Shown: positions 50,958-62,900, numbered from the stretch's first letter. The stretch: DNA of 64,000 bases from Actinacidiphila sp. DG2A-62 (GCF_035825295.1 NZ_JAYMGI010000002.1:2954001-3018000); one strand, 5' to 3'. Made by a program: numbers and translations. The notes: generated by a model not told the origin, from the letters alone.

Positions 50958-51983
50958 AATGGCTCGCGCCCAGCGTCTTCGCGTGCGCGACGTCGAGCGC
51001 CGTGCGGACGAACGACGCCAGCGCGAGCGACCCCGTGCGCTCGGGCCACGCGAGCAGCACGGACGCGGCCGGGGCGTCGAGCACGGGCACGTACGCCACC
51101 CCCGGCTGCGGATGCCGCCGCACCGTCTCCGGCAGCACCGCGACCACCTGCCCGAGCGCGACCAACTGCATCAGCTGCGCGGAGTCGCGCACCTCGGGCC
51201 CCTCGGCGTCCGGCCGGAGCGACCCGGGCCACCGGGGAAGGTCTCGCCGTCGAGATCGGAGAGCACCAGCGCCGCCCGGTCCGCCAGCCGGTGCCCCCGC
51301 GCCAGCGCCACGACCTGGTCGAGCCGCAGCAGCTCCTCCGTGTCGAACCCGCTCAGATCGTCGTGCGGCGCGTGCAGGAACGCCACGTCCGCGCGCCCGT
51401 CGCGCAGCATGCCCGCCTGCTCGCCGATCCCGCACACGACGAAGTCGACCTCCACCGCGTCGGGGTCGGCGCGGTACACCGGCAGGATGCGCTCCAGCAG
51501 GCCGCCGTCCCCGCCCGCCTTCATCACCACCGTCAGCCGCCGCTCCTCCTGCCCGGCCCGCCGCGCCCGCCGTACCGCCGCGGCGACCGCGTCCAGCGCC
51601 TTGCCGCTCTCGGCGAGGAAGACCGCGCCGGCCGGGGTGAGCCGCACCGCCCTGCTGGTGCGCTCCAGCAGGCGCACGCCGAGCCGCCGCTCGACCCGCT
51701 GCACGGCGCGCGAGAGCGCCGGCTGGGCCACGCCGAGCCGCTCGGCCGCCCGGCCGAAGTGCAGCTCCTGGGCCACGGCCACGAAGTACGCCAGCTCGCG
51801 CGTCTCCAGCAGGCCCCCGGCCGCGCTTCCGGCCGCGCTTCCGGACATGCCCGCGCCGGCGCCCGCATCCACGTCCCCGGCCGTTCCGGACCCCGCTGCC
51901 GTCCCGGGCCCCGCCGCCCCGGACCCCGCCGTCCCGACGACCCTCGCCGCCTCCGCTGCCCCCGGCCTTCCCGCCACATCCAT
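50956..51983 (-). pseudogene. LysR family transcriptional regulator, frameshifted
   Basis: The first frame has a low-complexity Ala/Gly leader of about 55 residues, then the LysR helix-turn-helix (LAYFVAVAQELHFGRAAERL, GVAQPALSRAVQRVERRLGV) and most of the ligand domain to SDLDGETFP. After the run at 51234-51237 the next frame continues EVRDSAQLMQLVALGQVVAV to the end. One added base gives an exact 342-residue protein. The start at 51983 has only a weak ribosome binding site; the ATG at 51848, just before the helix-turn-helix, is an alternative. It is divergent from an SDR gene 70 nt away, its likely target. Confidence 0.8.
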
Positions 51984-52053
51984 GCTTCCAGCGTATCGAT
52001 CCAGGCCGAGCCGGTCTTGGCCCGCGGGGGCGCCGCGGTGGTGTGCTGGAGAC

Positions 52054-52803
52054 ATGAACGCATCCACCACCACGATCACCCTGGTCACCGGCGCCAACAA
52101 GGGCATCGGCCGCGAGATCGCCGGACAGCTCGCCGCCCTCGGCCACACCGTCGTCGTGGCCGCGCGCAGCGCCGAGCGCGGCGAGCAGGCCGCGCGGGAG
52201 CTGCGCGAGGCCGGCGGCGACGCCACCTCCGTCGTGCTCGACGTGACCGACGCCGCCTCCGTCGCCGCGGCCGCCGACACCGTCGAGAAGCGCTACGGCC
52301 GGCTCGACGTCCTGGTCAACAACGCCGGCATCAGCCGCCCGAACGGCGGCGGCCTGGTGGACCAGCAGCCCGGCACGGTCGACGTCGACACCATCCGTAC
52401 GATCTTCGAGACCAACGTCTTCGGCGTCATCGCGGTCACCGAGGCCATGCTGCCGCTGCTGCGCCGCTCCGACGCGCCGCGCGTCGTCAACGTCTCCAGC
52501 TCCGCGGGCTCGCTCGCCGGCATGGCCGACATGGACGCCGGCAGCGAGCGGCCGATCGCGGTCGGCTACGCCCCCTCGAAGACGACGGAGACCGCCGTCA
52601 CCCTCCAGTACGCCCGCGCGCTCAAGCCCGAGAACATCCTCGTCAACGCGGTCTGCCCCGGCTTCGTCGCCACCGACCTGAACAACTTCGCCGGCCACCG
52701 CACGCCCGCCCAGGGCGCCGTCGCGGCGGTGCGGATGGCGACCGTCGGCCCGGACGGCCCCACCGGCACCTTCACCGACGAGGACGGCCCGGCGCCCTGG
52801 TGA
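52054..52803 (+). CDS. Short-chain dehydrogenase/reductase
   Basis: This 249-residue protein has a complete SDR active site: cofactor loop TGANKGIGREIAGQL (residues 12-26), VAARSAERGEQAA for NADP(H), NNAG near 89, Ser in VVNVSSSAG and the catalytic YAPSK. The layout is that of carbonyl reductase-like classical SDRs. GGAGA precedes the ATG. It is divergent from a LysR gene 70 nt away, a standard regulator-target pair. The substrate is unknown. Confidence 0.92.
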   Translation: MNASTTTITLVTGANKGIGREIAGQLAALGHTVVVAARSAERGEQAARELREAGGDATSVVLDVTDAASVAAAADTVEKRYGRLDVLVNNAGISRPNGGGLVDQQPGTVDVDTIRTIFETNVFGVIAVTEAMLPLLRRSDAPRVVNVSSSAGSLAGMADMDAGSERPIAVGYAPSKTTETAVTLQYARALKPENILVNAVCPGFVATDLNNFAGHRTPAQGAVAAVRMATVGPDGPTGTFTDEDGPAPW

Positions 52804-52875
52804 GCCGTCGCCCCTGGTGAGCCGCCGCCCCTGGTGAGCCGCCGCCGGTGAGCCCGCGCCCTGGTGAGCCGCCGC
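52800..52875. repeat. Short tandem repeats after the SDR gene
   Basis: CCCCTGGTGAGCCGCCG-like units repeat about four times with small changes, starting at the SDR stop codon. No function is evident. The rest of the gap to 53092 is GC-rich without a recognised feature apart from the transporter's ribosome binding site. Confidence 0.6.
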
Positions 52876-53092
52876 CGCGGGCCGCCCGAACCTGACGGAG
52901 CCGCCGCGACCCGGCCGCGACCTGACGGAGAAGCGCGGCCCGGCGCGGCGGTCGGCCCGCCCGCGGGTACGCAGCTCACACCGCCGCCGCGCCGCGGGTG
53001 AGTCCGTGGTTGCCGCCGCGTCACGCCGCGGGCCATCGGGCCGAAACCCGCGGTTCCTATGGTCGGCGGCAACTTCGACGCAGGGAGTGGCG

Positions 53093-54564
53093 ATGAGCGG
53101 CACGACGGCAGCGGGCGGGGAGCGCGGGGACCGGCCCCGTACCACCGGAGGACCGGCGGAGGGCGCGAGGGCCCGCATGACGCTCAGGGGCCGGTGGATC
53201 GAGCACTGGGACCCCGAGGACACGACGTTCTGGACCGAGGGCGGCGGGCGCGGGACCGCCGCGCGCAACCTCGCCTTCTCCGTGCTGTCCGAGCACATCG
53301 GCTTCTCGGTGTGGAGCCTGTGGTCGGTCATGGTGCTCTTCATGGGTTCCGGCTACGGAGTCGACCCGGCCGGCAAGTTCTTCCTGGTGGCCGTTCCCAC
53401 GCTGGTCGGCGGCGTGCTGCGGGTGCCCTACACGTTCGCCGTGGCGATCTTCGGCGGCCGCAACTGGACCGTGGTCAGCGCCCTGTTGCTGCTGGTGCCG
53501 ACGGTCACCGCGGCGTTCGTGATGAAGCCCGGCGTCTCGTACACCACGCTCATGGTCGTCGCGGCGCTCACCGGCGTCGGCGGCGGCAACTTCGCGTCGT
53601 CGATGACGAACATCAACTCCTTCTACCCGCTGCGGGAGAAGGGCTGGGCGCTCGGCCTCAACGCGGGCGGCGGCAACATCGGCGTGGCCGCGATCCAGCT
53701 GGTCGGCCTCGCGGTGATCGCCGGCGCCGGGCCGGCCACCCGCGGGTGGTGCTGGCGATCTACATCCCGCTGATCGTGGTCGCGGCGCTGCTGTCCGCGC
53801 TGTTCATGGACAACCTCGCGGCGGTCCGCAACGACACCGGCGCCGCGGTCGCCGCCGCCAAGGAGCCGCACACCTGGATCATGTCGCTGCTGTACGTCGG
53901 CACGTTCGGCTCGTTCATCGGCTACAGCTTCGCCTTCGGGCTGGTGCTGCAGAACCAGTTCGGGCGCACCCCGCTGCACGCGGCGTACCTGACGTTCATC
54001 GGGCCGCTGCTCGGCTCGCTGGTGCGGCCGGTCGGCGGGCGGCTCGCGGACCGGTTCGGCGGCGCGCGGATCTCGCTGGGCACGTTCCTGGCGATGGCGG
54101 CGGCCACCGGCGTGGTCGTCACGGCCTCGGCGCAGAAGTCCCTCGGGCTGTTCCTGACCGGCTTCATCGCGCTGTTCGTGCTCACCGGGGTCGGCAACGG
54201 GTCGACGTACAAGATGATCCCCGGCATCTTCCACCGGCGGGCGCTGGCCGAGGGGCTGACCGGCGAGGCCGCGGTGGCGTGGGGGCGGCGGCTGTCGGGC
54301 GCGTCGATGGGGCTGATCGGCGCGGTGGGCGCGCTGGGCGGCGTCGGCATCAACCTGGCCTTCCGCGAGTCGTTCCTGAGCCGGGGCACGGGGACGCCGG
54401 CGTTCGTGGCGTTCCTGGCGTATTACGCGGTGTGTTTCGCGGTCACCTGGGCCGTATACCTGCGCGGGGCGGTCGTCCAGGGCGGTGCCGCGGCCTCGCG
54501 CGAGGCCGCGGGCGCGGGGCGGCCGGGCGATCCGGCGGCGGCGTCCGCCTACGCTGAGGTGTGA
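53093..54564 (+). pseudogene. NarK-type nitrate/nitrite MFS transporter, frameshifted
   Basis: The first frame reads from MSGTTAAGG through WIEHWDPEDTTFWTEGGG, SEHIGFSVWSLWSVMVLFM and TGVGGGNFASSMTNINSFYP to about 53740; the next frame continues VVLAIYIPLIVVAALLSALF and GPLLGSLVRPVGGRLADRFG to YAEV. Adding one base at 53741-53746 gives an exact 490-residue MFS protein of normal NarK length with both nitrate-signature regions (the GGGNFASSM motif and GxGNGSTYKMIP). GGGAGTGG precedes the ATG. It should exchange or import nitrate and export nitrite. The gene is probably intact in the organism. Confidence 0.85.
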
Positions 54565-54891
54565 GCGCGGGGGGCGGGCGCGGGGGCGCGCGCCCCAGGA
54601 CCCGGGTCCGGGGACGCGTCCGTAACGCCCGGGAAACGCGGGCGAACCGGGGGCGTCACCCGGCGTTGGGACGATGCGGGTGCCCGGGGGGCAACCCGGC
54701 TCCCGGGCGACTCACGCGACGCAGGGAGCGCGGGCGGCGCGGGGAAGCGGCGCGGCGCGGGAACGCGGCGCGACGCGGCGGGCGCAACGCGGCGCGGGAA
54801 CGCGCGCAACGCGGGAATGCGGCGCAACGCGGCAACGCGGCGGGCGGGACGTGCAAGGCAAGGGGAACGCAGCCAGGTGGGACGTGGCCAG
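54565..54891. repeat. Degenerate GCGGCGCGGGAACGCG repeats before hemD
   Basis: About 54740-54845 consists of imperfect repeats of GCGGCGCGGGAACGC and GCGGCGCAACGC. The whole 327-nt stretch has no supported gene. The end at 54875-54880 (AGGTGG) may be the ribosome binding site of the next gene. Confidence 0.6.
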
Positions 54892-56077
54892 ATGGAGCCG
54901 AACAGCAGTGGGGCCCGCGCGCGGGGTGCTCAGGAGCCGGGCGCGGTGCCGCCGCTGGCCGGGTTCACGGTGGGCGTGACCGCGGCGCGGCGGGCGGACG
55001 AGTTGGCGGCGCTGCTGGAGCGGCGCGGCGCGGCGGTGCTGCGGGCGCCGGTGCTGCGGATCGTGCCGCTGTCGGACGACGCGGAGCTGCTCGCCGTGAC
55101 CAAGCGGCTGATCGACCGGCCGCCGGACGTGGTGGTCGCGACGACCGCGATCGGCTTCCGCGGCTGGGTCGAGGCGGCCGACGGCTGGGGGCTCGGCGAG
55201 GTGCTGCTGTCCCGGCTGACCGGCGTGGAACTGCTGGCCCGCGGCCCGAAGGTGCGCGGCGCGGTGCGCGCGGCCGGGCTGACCGAGACGTGGTCGCCGG
55301 CCTCGGAGTCGATGGCCGAGGTGCTGGAGCGCCTGCTGGAGGAGGGCGTCGAGGGCCGCTGCGTGGCGGTGCAGCTGCACGGTGAGCCGCTGCCGGGCTT
55401 CAGCGAGGCGCTGCGCGAGGCGGGCGCGACGGTGGTGGGCGTGCCGGTCTACCGGTGGATGCCGCCGGACGACCTGGCGCCGGTGGACCGGCTGCTGGAG
55501 GCGGTGTTCTCGCGGTCGCTGGACGCGGTGAGCTTCACCTCGGCGCCGGCCGCGGCGTCGCTGCTGGAGCGGGCCGAGCGGCTCGGCCGGATCGGCGAAC
55601 TCCTGGACGCCTTCCGCTCCGACGTGCTCGCGGCGTGCGTCGGGCCGGTGACGGCGCTGCCGTTGCAGTCGCGGGACGTGCCCACGCGGGAGCCCGAGCG
55701 CTTCCGCCTGGGTCCGCTCGTGCAGCTCATCGCCAACGAACTCCCGGGCCGGGTGCGCCCGTTGCCCGTTGCCGGGCACCGCGTGGAGATCCGCGGCCAC
55801 GCCGCGGTGGTGGACGGCGTGCTGCGTCCGGTCCCCCCGGCCTGGCATGTCCCTGCTGCGCGCGCTGGCCCGCCGCCCCGGCTGGGTGGTCCCCCGCGCC
55901 GACCTGCTGCGCGCGCTGCCCGGCGCGGGCCGCGACGAGCACGCCGTCGAGACGGCGATGGCCCGCCTCCGCACCGCCCTGGGCGCCCCCCGCCTCATCC
56001 AGACCGTCGTCAAACGCGGCTACCGCCTGGCCCTGGACCCCCACGCCGACCACAAATACGCCACCCCGGGCACGTAG
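54892..56077 (+). pseudogene. Uroporphyrinogen-III synthase with C-terminal winged helix, frameshifted
   Basis: Residues 1-270 read as HemD (GFTVGVTAARRADELAALLE, VVVATTAIGFRGWVEAADG, AVSFTSAPAAASLLERAE), the enzyme that closes and inverts ring D of hydroxymethylbilane on the way to siroheme, heme and B12. The frame breaks at the C6 run 55833-55838; the other frame continues with a DNA-binding winged helix (WVVPRADLLRALPGAGRDEH, RLIQTVVKRGYRLAL). Removing one C gives an exact 394-residue fusion, which is the usual HemD form in Streptomyces. Placed beside a nitrate transporter, it suits siroheme supply for nitrite reduction. Confidence 0.85.
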
Positions 56078-56148
56078 CGGAGGACTCTCGCGCCTCCGCT
56101 CACCCGCGCGCCGCTACACGAATTCAGGACATCGAAATCGATCGAATT

Positions 56149-56880
56149 TCAGAGCAGGCCTAGGACCTCGCCGCTCCACCCCAGAGCCTGCGGAGAATGC
56201 CAGTTTGCACGCCCGCCACCAATGGCGAGATCGCGACCTTCGGAAATTGCATCGCGATACGAATCACCGAGAGAAATAACTCGCCGAATCAGAGACCTGG
56301 CTTCCCCATGGAATCCTCGGCTAACCAGGAACTCCAGCAGGTCTTGCCCAAAGCCGGTTGGGCGGAGGAGCGCGTCTGGCACCGCATCAGCCAAATTCTC
56401 AGGGTCCTCAGAAGAGCTGAACCATGGCAATGCAACCTCTCGTGCGTGTTCACACAGCCTATCGACGACTGCAATCCTGTCGGAAGGCAGGGTGACGATC
56501 GCCTTGGCCTCCCGCGAGATGTCAAGGAAGCTGGTGGCGCAAACAATACCCTCTACAGATTCAGGACGCTCAACCGTGAGGCCAGGATTGGACTTCCTCC
56601 ATGCTTTGAGTCCTTCATCGAAGACTTCCAGGCCCACGATACTGAACTCGATCAACTTTCCCGCCTTGTTCCAGCGGCTGCCTTCGAGGCGCATGCACTC
56701 AAGTCGCCCGTCAAGGCGACGCTCCAAGCTAGTTCGTCCCTTGAGCCAACGAAAGCCGTCCCGCTCCAACCGATACGCCATCCACTCTCCGGCAGCCAGA
56801 AGGACTTCCTTGGGGCCTTCGAGTTCGATCAACCGTTCAGCCAGGTGTGTCGCCGAACGCCCTTGCTCATTGGTAGCCAT
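56149..56880 (-). CDS. Probable immunity protein of the RHS toxin (DUF4304-like)
   Basis: This 243-residue soluble protein has no membrane segments and no recognised catalytic motif. The central part (RDGFRWLKGRTSLERRLDGR, SRWNKAGKLIEFSIVGLEVF) recalls the DUF4304 pattern, a fold found among immunity proteins, but I am not sure. It lies directly downstream of the RHS toxin on the same strand and shares its low G+C content (about 57%). The ATG at 56880 is a conservative start; one at 56889 is as good. Because a terminator separates it from the toxin, it probably has its own promoter, which would keep immunity ahead of toxin. Confidence 0.75.
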   Translation of the reverse strand: MATNEQGRSATHLAERLIELEGPKEVLLAAGEWMAYRLERDGFRWLKGRTSLERRLDGRLECMRLEGSRWNKAGKLIEFSIVGLEVFDEGLKAWRKSNPGLTVERPESVEGIVCATSFLDISREAKAIVTLPSDRIAVVDRLCEHAREVALPWFSSSEDPENLADAVPDALLRPTGFGQDLLEFLVSRGFHGEARSLIRRVISLGDSYRDAISEGRDLAIGGGRANWHSPQALGWSGEVLGLL

Positions 56881-56955
56881 GATCCTCATTATGCCGCATC
56901 CATCGAAGCTTGCGCAGTGGAGCTTTCCCCGCCTGGCGGTAGATGAGTAACCAAA

Positions 56956-56993
56956 AAATGGGCCCGGAGCGCCAAAGCACTCCGAGCCCATTT
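56956..56993 (-). terminator. Factor-independent terminator between toxin and immunity genes
   Basis: AAATGGGCTCGGAG and CTCCGGGCCCATTT (minus-strand reading) form a stem of about 14 bp with few mismatches, and six T follow on the minus strand. It lies 5 nt after the RHS stop codon. On the plus strand the A-run and T-run are mirrored, so it can act in both directions. Confidence 0.85.
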
Positions 56994-56997
56994 CTTA

Positions 56998-59900
56998 TCA
57001 CGGATTACATACGCCACATCGCCAATGGTCGATCTCCAGGGGCATCGTCACCGTACTGCCCTTTTTCAGCCCATACTGTTCAAGCTTGCTCGTATTGAGA
57101 ATTGCCCCACGGCTCGTTAGCTCTGGGTATCCGACGGCTTGATGATCTGTCACCGTCGCTCCACCCACCTTGGATTCAACAGCAACCCAGTTGCCGTTCG
57201 GATTTCGCGCGACGAAGTCTGCAATGAAGACATCGCCATTGCCGTTGATGAATCGCACCTGTGGGGTGATGTCCGTGTATCCACCCTTCTGGAGTCGATC
57301 AAGCGACGCCGCTTCGCCGATCGCGCCGTGCGGAACCCCATCTATAGGGCATTCTCCGACGTTGTGCACCAGTACCGGCGTATTTCCAGCAAGCACATAG
57401 TACGTGTGGAGCTGGTCCACCGTGAGGTTCCACATCTCCGCGGTGCCGGGGCGGAGGCGGACCGCCATGACGCGGACGTGCTGGTCGGCGGCGGTCTCCA
57501 GGACGTGGCCGGGCTTCAAACGGCCTGCGGGGACCCAGACGTGGAGGGTGGCGTCCCAGAAGGGGTGCTTGGAGGTGGTGTGCAGGACGCCGGCGTGGCC
57601 GGCTTCGGTCTCGACCGTCACGTCGACGAGGTCGTGGTCGTGGTTGATGTGCGTCGCCGTGACCTCGCGGGAGCCGACGTGCTTCCCTGTGTCGGGGTCC
57701 GCGGCCTCCACCTGGTCCCCGACGCGCAGATCCCCGATCTTCTTGGTCTTGCCGTCCTCCACGAGAACAGGCGTGTCGGGTCGGAAGCTGTTGCAACCGG
57801 TCCCGCCCTTCAGGGATCGGCCGTTCCCCGTCTTGAAGAGATCCCCTTCTCCGGCCACGTCGCCCGGACCGGACAGCGCGGCGGCATTCGCAGCGATCAC
57901 CGCCCCGGCACCGGCCCCGTGGATGGTCGCTGGGCACCCTCCGATGTCGCTGCAGGCCATGAAGACGTCGGTCGTCAGCGTCTGGGTGACGCCGGCACGC
58001 GCACCCTCGCGGTCGTACTGGGAAGGGTCGTCGCAGTAGAAGTCCTGAAACTCGCAGTCCTTGGCGATGCGCTTGTCCAGTGCGGTCGCGAAGTCCAGCC
58101 ATCCGTCCCAGTCCCTGGGCACGACGACGGTGGGGTAGACCTCCACGGTCGACGGCGGCGCGGTGTCGGCCGGGTCCTGCGATCCGTGGGGCGCGGAGTC
58201 GGAGCACCCGCCGTGGGCGCATGTGGTGTCGGCCGTTGTCGTCGCGTCGTTGACGTGGTGGTTGTCCCCGCTGCACGTGGCCGCACCCGTACCGCATTCC
58301 TCGATGCGCGTGCCGGCCGGATCGGAAAGGGTCACCGGGTTGTCGTCGGCATAGGTGTAGCCGTTGAGAGCCTGCGGATCGCTCGCGGTCAGCAGCGGAT
58401 CGACGCTCAGGAAACGGCCGGTGGCCGGGTCGTACTGGCGGGCGCCGAGCTGTGTGAGACCGGTACCGGTGTCAGCGGGCGCGCCGAGGAAGGACTTGTC
58501 GTCGGGCCACGTGCCGCTGCCGCCCGCCCGGGGCGCGCCGAAAGGCGTCAGGTAGCGCTTGACCGGGTTCTGGTTCGCGGAGGTGTCGACGGCGAGACTG
58601 CTCGTCCCGTGCTGGTCGCCGGCCAGCCAGGTCAGCCCCGGCATGCCCGTCTGCGTGGTGCGGGCGGCGACCGGCTGGCCGTCGAACACGTACGTGCGCT
58701 GGCCCCATGTAACAGGCTTGCCGCTCACGCTCGTCGTGTGGATCTCCGTGGCGCCGTCGAGGTAGAGGACGGTCTCCCCGTCGACGTTGCGGCGGATGAG
58801 GAGTCTGCCCTGGGCGTCGTAGACGTAGTCGGTCGTGCTGGTGACCGCGGAGCCGGACTTCTCCTTCAGCTGGGACAGGTTCCCTTCCACGTCCCAGGCC
58901 AGATCCTGGGTGCCGCCGCCGTGCGGCCGCGTCGTGGTGTCGCCCGCACCGTCGTACGTGTACGCCGCAGGTACGCCGTCGCAGGTGGCCGAGGCGGTGA
59001 GGACGGCGGTCAGCGCGTGCGGCCGCGCCGGGTCGTAGCAGTAGGTGCTCAGGACGTCGCCCGACGCGGTGTGGTCGGTCTGCGTGGAGCGCAGCCCTCC
59101 TGCGGTGTAGGCGTACGAGGTCCAGTACGGGCTCGCGCCCCCGAGCCCGCCGGTGGACGGCTGCGCGGCGGAGCAGTCGGGGTCGGTCGGGGTCCAGGCC
59201 TGTGCCAGACGCTGGTGGCCGTCATACGAGAAGCACTGGTTGTCCGCGGCGCCGGTGCCGCCCAGGGTGGCCTCGTCCTCGACGGAGGTGACGTCGCCCG
59301 CGTCGTCGTAGGTGTAGCCGAGGCTCTGCAGGTCGTACGGGTGCGTCTGGTCGGTGACCCGGGACTGCGTGAGCCGGTCGGTGCCCTCCTCGTAGGTGTT
59401 GCTGACGAAGAGGTGCTTGACGGTGAGGGCGTTCGACACGCCCAGGGTGAGCTGGTCGACCTGCCCCAGCGCCGAATAGGAGGTGGCGAGGACGTATCCG
59501 CCGGAACCACTGGACAGGGCGGTGGGCAGCCCGACGGCATCGTAGGCAGGCGTGAGGCTCTCGTCGGGAAGCCCGGCTGCGGCCGGCTCCTCCGAGTAGG
59601 AGGGCGTTCCGTCGGGGTTGTAGCCGGTGTGGAAGGTATAGGTGGTGGCGGTGGCGCCGGACGTGACGAGCGGATCGGTCTTGTCGAGCGTGAGGGTCGT
59701 CGTGGTCGGACGGTGCCGTGCGTCGTAGACGGAGACGGCGGTGGTGTAGGCCCTGCCGCCGGTGGTGTTGCCCCCCACGTAGCGGGTGGACGACGTCAAC
59801 TGCCCCTTGGCCACGCTGTCGTACACATAGCCGGTCAGCTGGTTCTGCGGCGTCTGCTGGGCCGGTATCCCGGCGCTGTCGGTAGCGGCCGACGCGTCGT

Positions 59901-62900
59901 AGGTGCCGGTGGGCCGGCCCAGTTTGTCGTACGCGGTGGCGACGACCGAACCGTCGGCGTCCTTGGTCCACACGGCCCGGTCGAGAGTGTCGTATCCGGT
60001 GGTCGTGGTCCCCGAATCCGGGTCGGTGCTGCTCGTTTGCCGCCCGTAGACGTCGTAGGCGTACGTCCAGCGGGTGCTGTCCGGGCCGGTGATCGTGGCC
60101 TGTTTGCCGTCGCGGGTGTAGCTGAACTTCGTCGAGGTGTAGGCCGCTCCGGCGCCGGCGCCGTACTGCGCGTCGGCCGGTGACGTGCTCGCGTACTGGC
60201 GCTGCTCGACGGTGCGTCCCAGCACGTCCGTGATGGTCCGCACGGCCGAGCCGCCCTGCAGGGCCGAACTCGCGACGCTGTCCCCCGTGTAGCTGGACGT
60301 GGTCGTCCACTTCAGGTCGCCGAAGACCGAGAACGTGCTGGTGGTCGGCCGTCCGACCCCGTCGTACGCGGTCTGCGTGTACTTCGGTACCTGTCCCGGG
60401 TCCGTGGTCTGGAAGGTGCCGTCGGGGGCGCTGGTGTCGTCGAACACGTCCTGTGAGGTACGGAACGGCAGCCCGCGGGAGTCGTACTCGGTCCTGGTCA
60501 GCAGCCGGCCGCCCAGCGGCGTGGGCGACTGGGTCTGGATCGGCCTGAGCAGGGCGTCGTACAGGGAGTAGCTCGTGGTGTAGCCGCCGTCGTTGTCGTG
60601 GACGGCGCCGGTCGACGTCCACGACGGGAGGGTGTTGCTGACGCCGTAGGCGTAGACGTAGCTGGCGGTCTGCTGTCCTGCGTGGCTGCGGTCCGGCAGC
60701 CAGGTGGCGGTGACCCGGCCGAGGGCGTCGTACGTGTTCTCGGTGATCTTCAGGTCGACGTCGTAGGACTTCAGGAGGCTGCCGCGCCCCGGGTCCAAAT
60801 AGGTGTAACTGTTCTGGTTCGCCGCGTTGGTGACCGCGGTCTTGGTCAGCGGCCCTACGCCGGCAGGTGTGTAGACCGTGGTCGTGGACGCGCCCGCCGC
60901 GTCGGTGACGACTCTGGGGCGGCCCAGCTTGACGGTGTCCGTCGCGATGTCGGTGTCGTACTGGACCGTGGCAACGGTCTGCCAGGCGGTGGGGTTGCGC
61001 TCGCCGCCGGTGGCCGTCGCCGGATAGGACGCGGCCCGTCCCGTCCAGTTGGCCTGGCCCTTCGTGGGCGTCTGGCCGGCGCTCCACGCCGTGGCCGAGG
61101 TGTTGTCGTAGACCGTGGCGGTGTCGGACAGGACGTCCCCGCGGTTCGCGGTCCCGGTCGGCAGGTCGAGGTCGTTCTCGGCGGTGGAGCAGTCCCGGCC
61201 GGTGACCCGGGTGCGGGAGACCAGGGCGGTGATCCCGACGTCAGCGGCCGTGTTGCGGGCGTACCAGGTACGGGTGCAGGTCTCGTCCCCGCTGACGCCC
61301 AGTTGGCCGGAGTCGTCCACCTCGGTGGCCATTCCGTAGTCGTCGTACGTCGTCCCGACACTGCGGGTGCGCCACGAGGAGGTGGCGGTGAGATAGGTCG
61401 ACGTCCGGGTCCTCGCCGTGCGGACGTAAGTCGCCGCGACGTCGGCGTAGGACTTGTGCTGCGTCGCCGTGTTCCGCGACCAGGGGTCGTTGACCACGAC
61501 CGAGACGGCCGTGGGCCCGTCGTAGGTGATCTTCTCGCGCAGGAAGCTCGCGTAGGGGTCGCTGTCCGTCTGGTCGGCGACGTCCAGCCCGGGGAGGTCG
61601 ACGCCCGCGACGGTCGCCGAGCGCGGTGTGGAGGTGCCCTTCTGCTTGTCCCCGTTCATGCCCTGCAGGTAGACGGACGTCGTCTTCGACGTCGTGGCCG
61701 CGTTGCCGCTGGTGACGGTGACCGTTCCGTAGCCGCGCCACCGTGACCAGGTCCGCTCGTCGGCCGGCGTGAAGGGGTCGTCGTCGTAGTGCCAGGCCGG
61801 GTCGCCGTAGGTGTAGCTGCTGATCAGATCGAGGTTTCCGGCCGTGGTGTCGGAGACCGTGACGCTCTTGACGCTGTACTTGTTGAACCAGTCGAGTCCG
61901 GCCGTCTCGGCGCCGTTGATGTGCCAGTACTGGGGGAAGCAGCTCTTGGTGTCCTGGTCCTCCGAGGCGGGCATCGTGCCGCCGCGGTGGCACTCGGGCG
62001 TGGACAGGGTGACCTTGGTCCGCGCCCCGGTCTCGGTGGTGATGGTGGCGATCCGTGGGCGGTAGTACGGCAGGATGTCGTCGGCGGCGCCGTCGACGCG
62101 GTTGGGCGGGGACTGGTAGGTGAAGGTCGTGGGCGGCAGCGACAGCGTCGATGTGCCGTTCTCCCCGGTCCGGCGGATCGAGTCGAGGATCAGGATCTGG
62201 TCGCTGCTGTCGGCGAGTTCCTGTTCGTCGAGGAACTCCTGGACCAGATCCCACCTGTCCACGGGCTTGTAGGCGGCGCCGGTGGCCGACCACGCGGACG
62301 TCTCGACCCTGGTGAGCCGTTTGCGTGTGAAGAACGACGGTCCGGTCGCGTCACAGGTGGCGCCGGACGCGCAGATCGCGTCGAACGGCACATCGGGCCA
62401 TCGCGCCGCGGTGTCCTTCGTCAGCGAACTGCAGTCGGTCGCCAGGCAGCGTTCGTCGTAGCCGAAGACGATTTTGTCCGAGTAGGTGCCCGAGAAGAGC
62501 GTGTCGGACCGCTGGCCGTAGTGGATCTCGGTGAGGTATCCGCCCCTGGTGTAGGCGGCGGTGGCGGTCGACGCACCGTTCTGGGCGTAGTAGTTGGTCT
62601 CCGGCGTGTACCAGTACGACATGGCGTTGCCGTGCAGGTCGACGACGTAGTCCAGGTTCCAGCGCCATGCCTGGGTGACGGCACGCCCGGAGAAGCCGGT
62701 GCCGTGGGTGTAGCCCGGCTCGTTCGGATCGTTGCCGAAGACCGGGACGGTCCATACCGAGTTGGTGCGCTGCGTGGTGGCTCCGGGCAGCTTGTTCAGA
62801 CCGAAGACGTAACGGGTTCCGTCGCCGGTCGTGATGGTCCAGTACTCCCCGGCGCCGTCGATGGTCGCGTCGCCCGCGTCCCCGTTGTCCGCGCCGGTGG

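Noticed and set aside
48208..52803. A 1531-codon plus-strand frame over the HelD and LysR genes
   Set aside because: Only its last 250 codons are real (the SDR at 52054); the rest is opposite known domains and has no ribosome binding site at its start.
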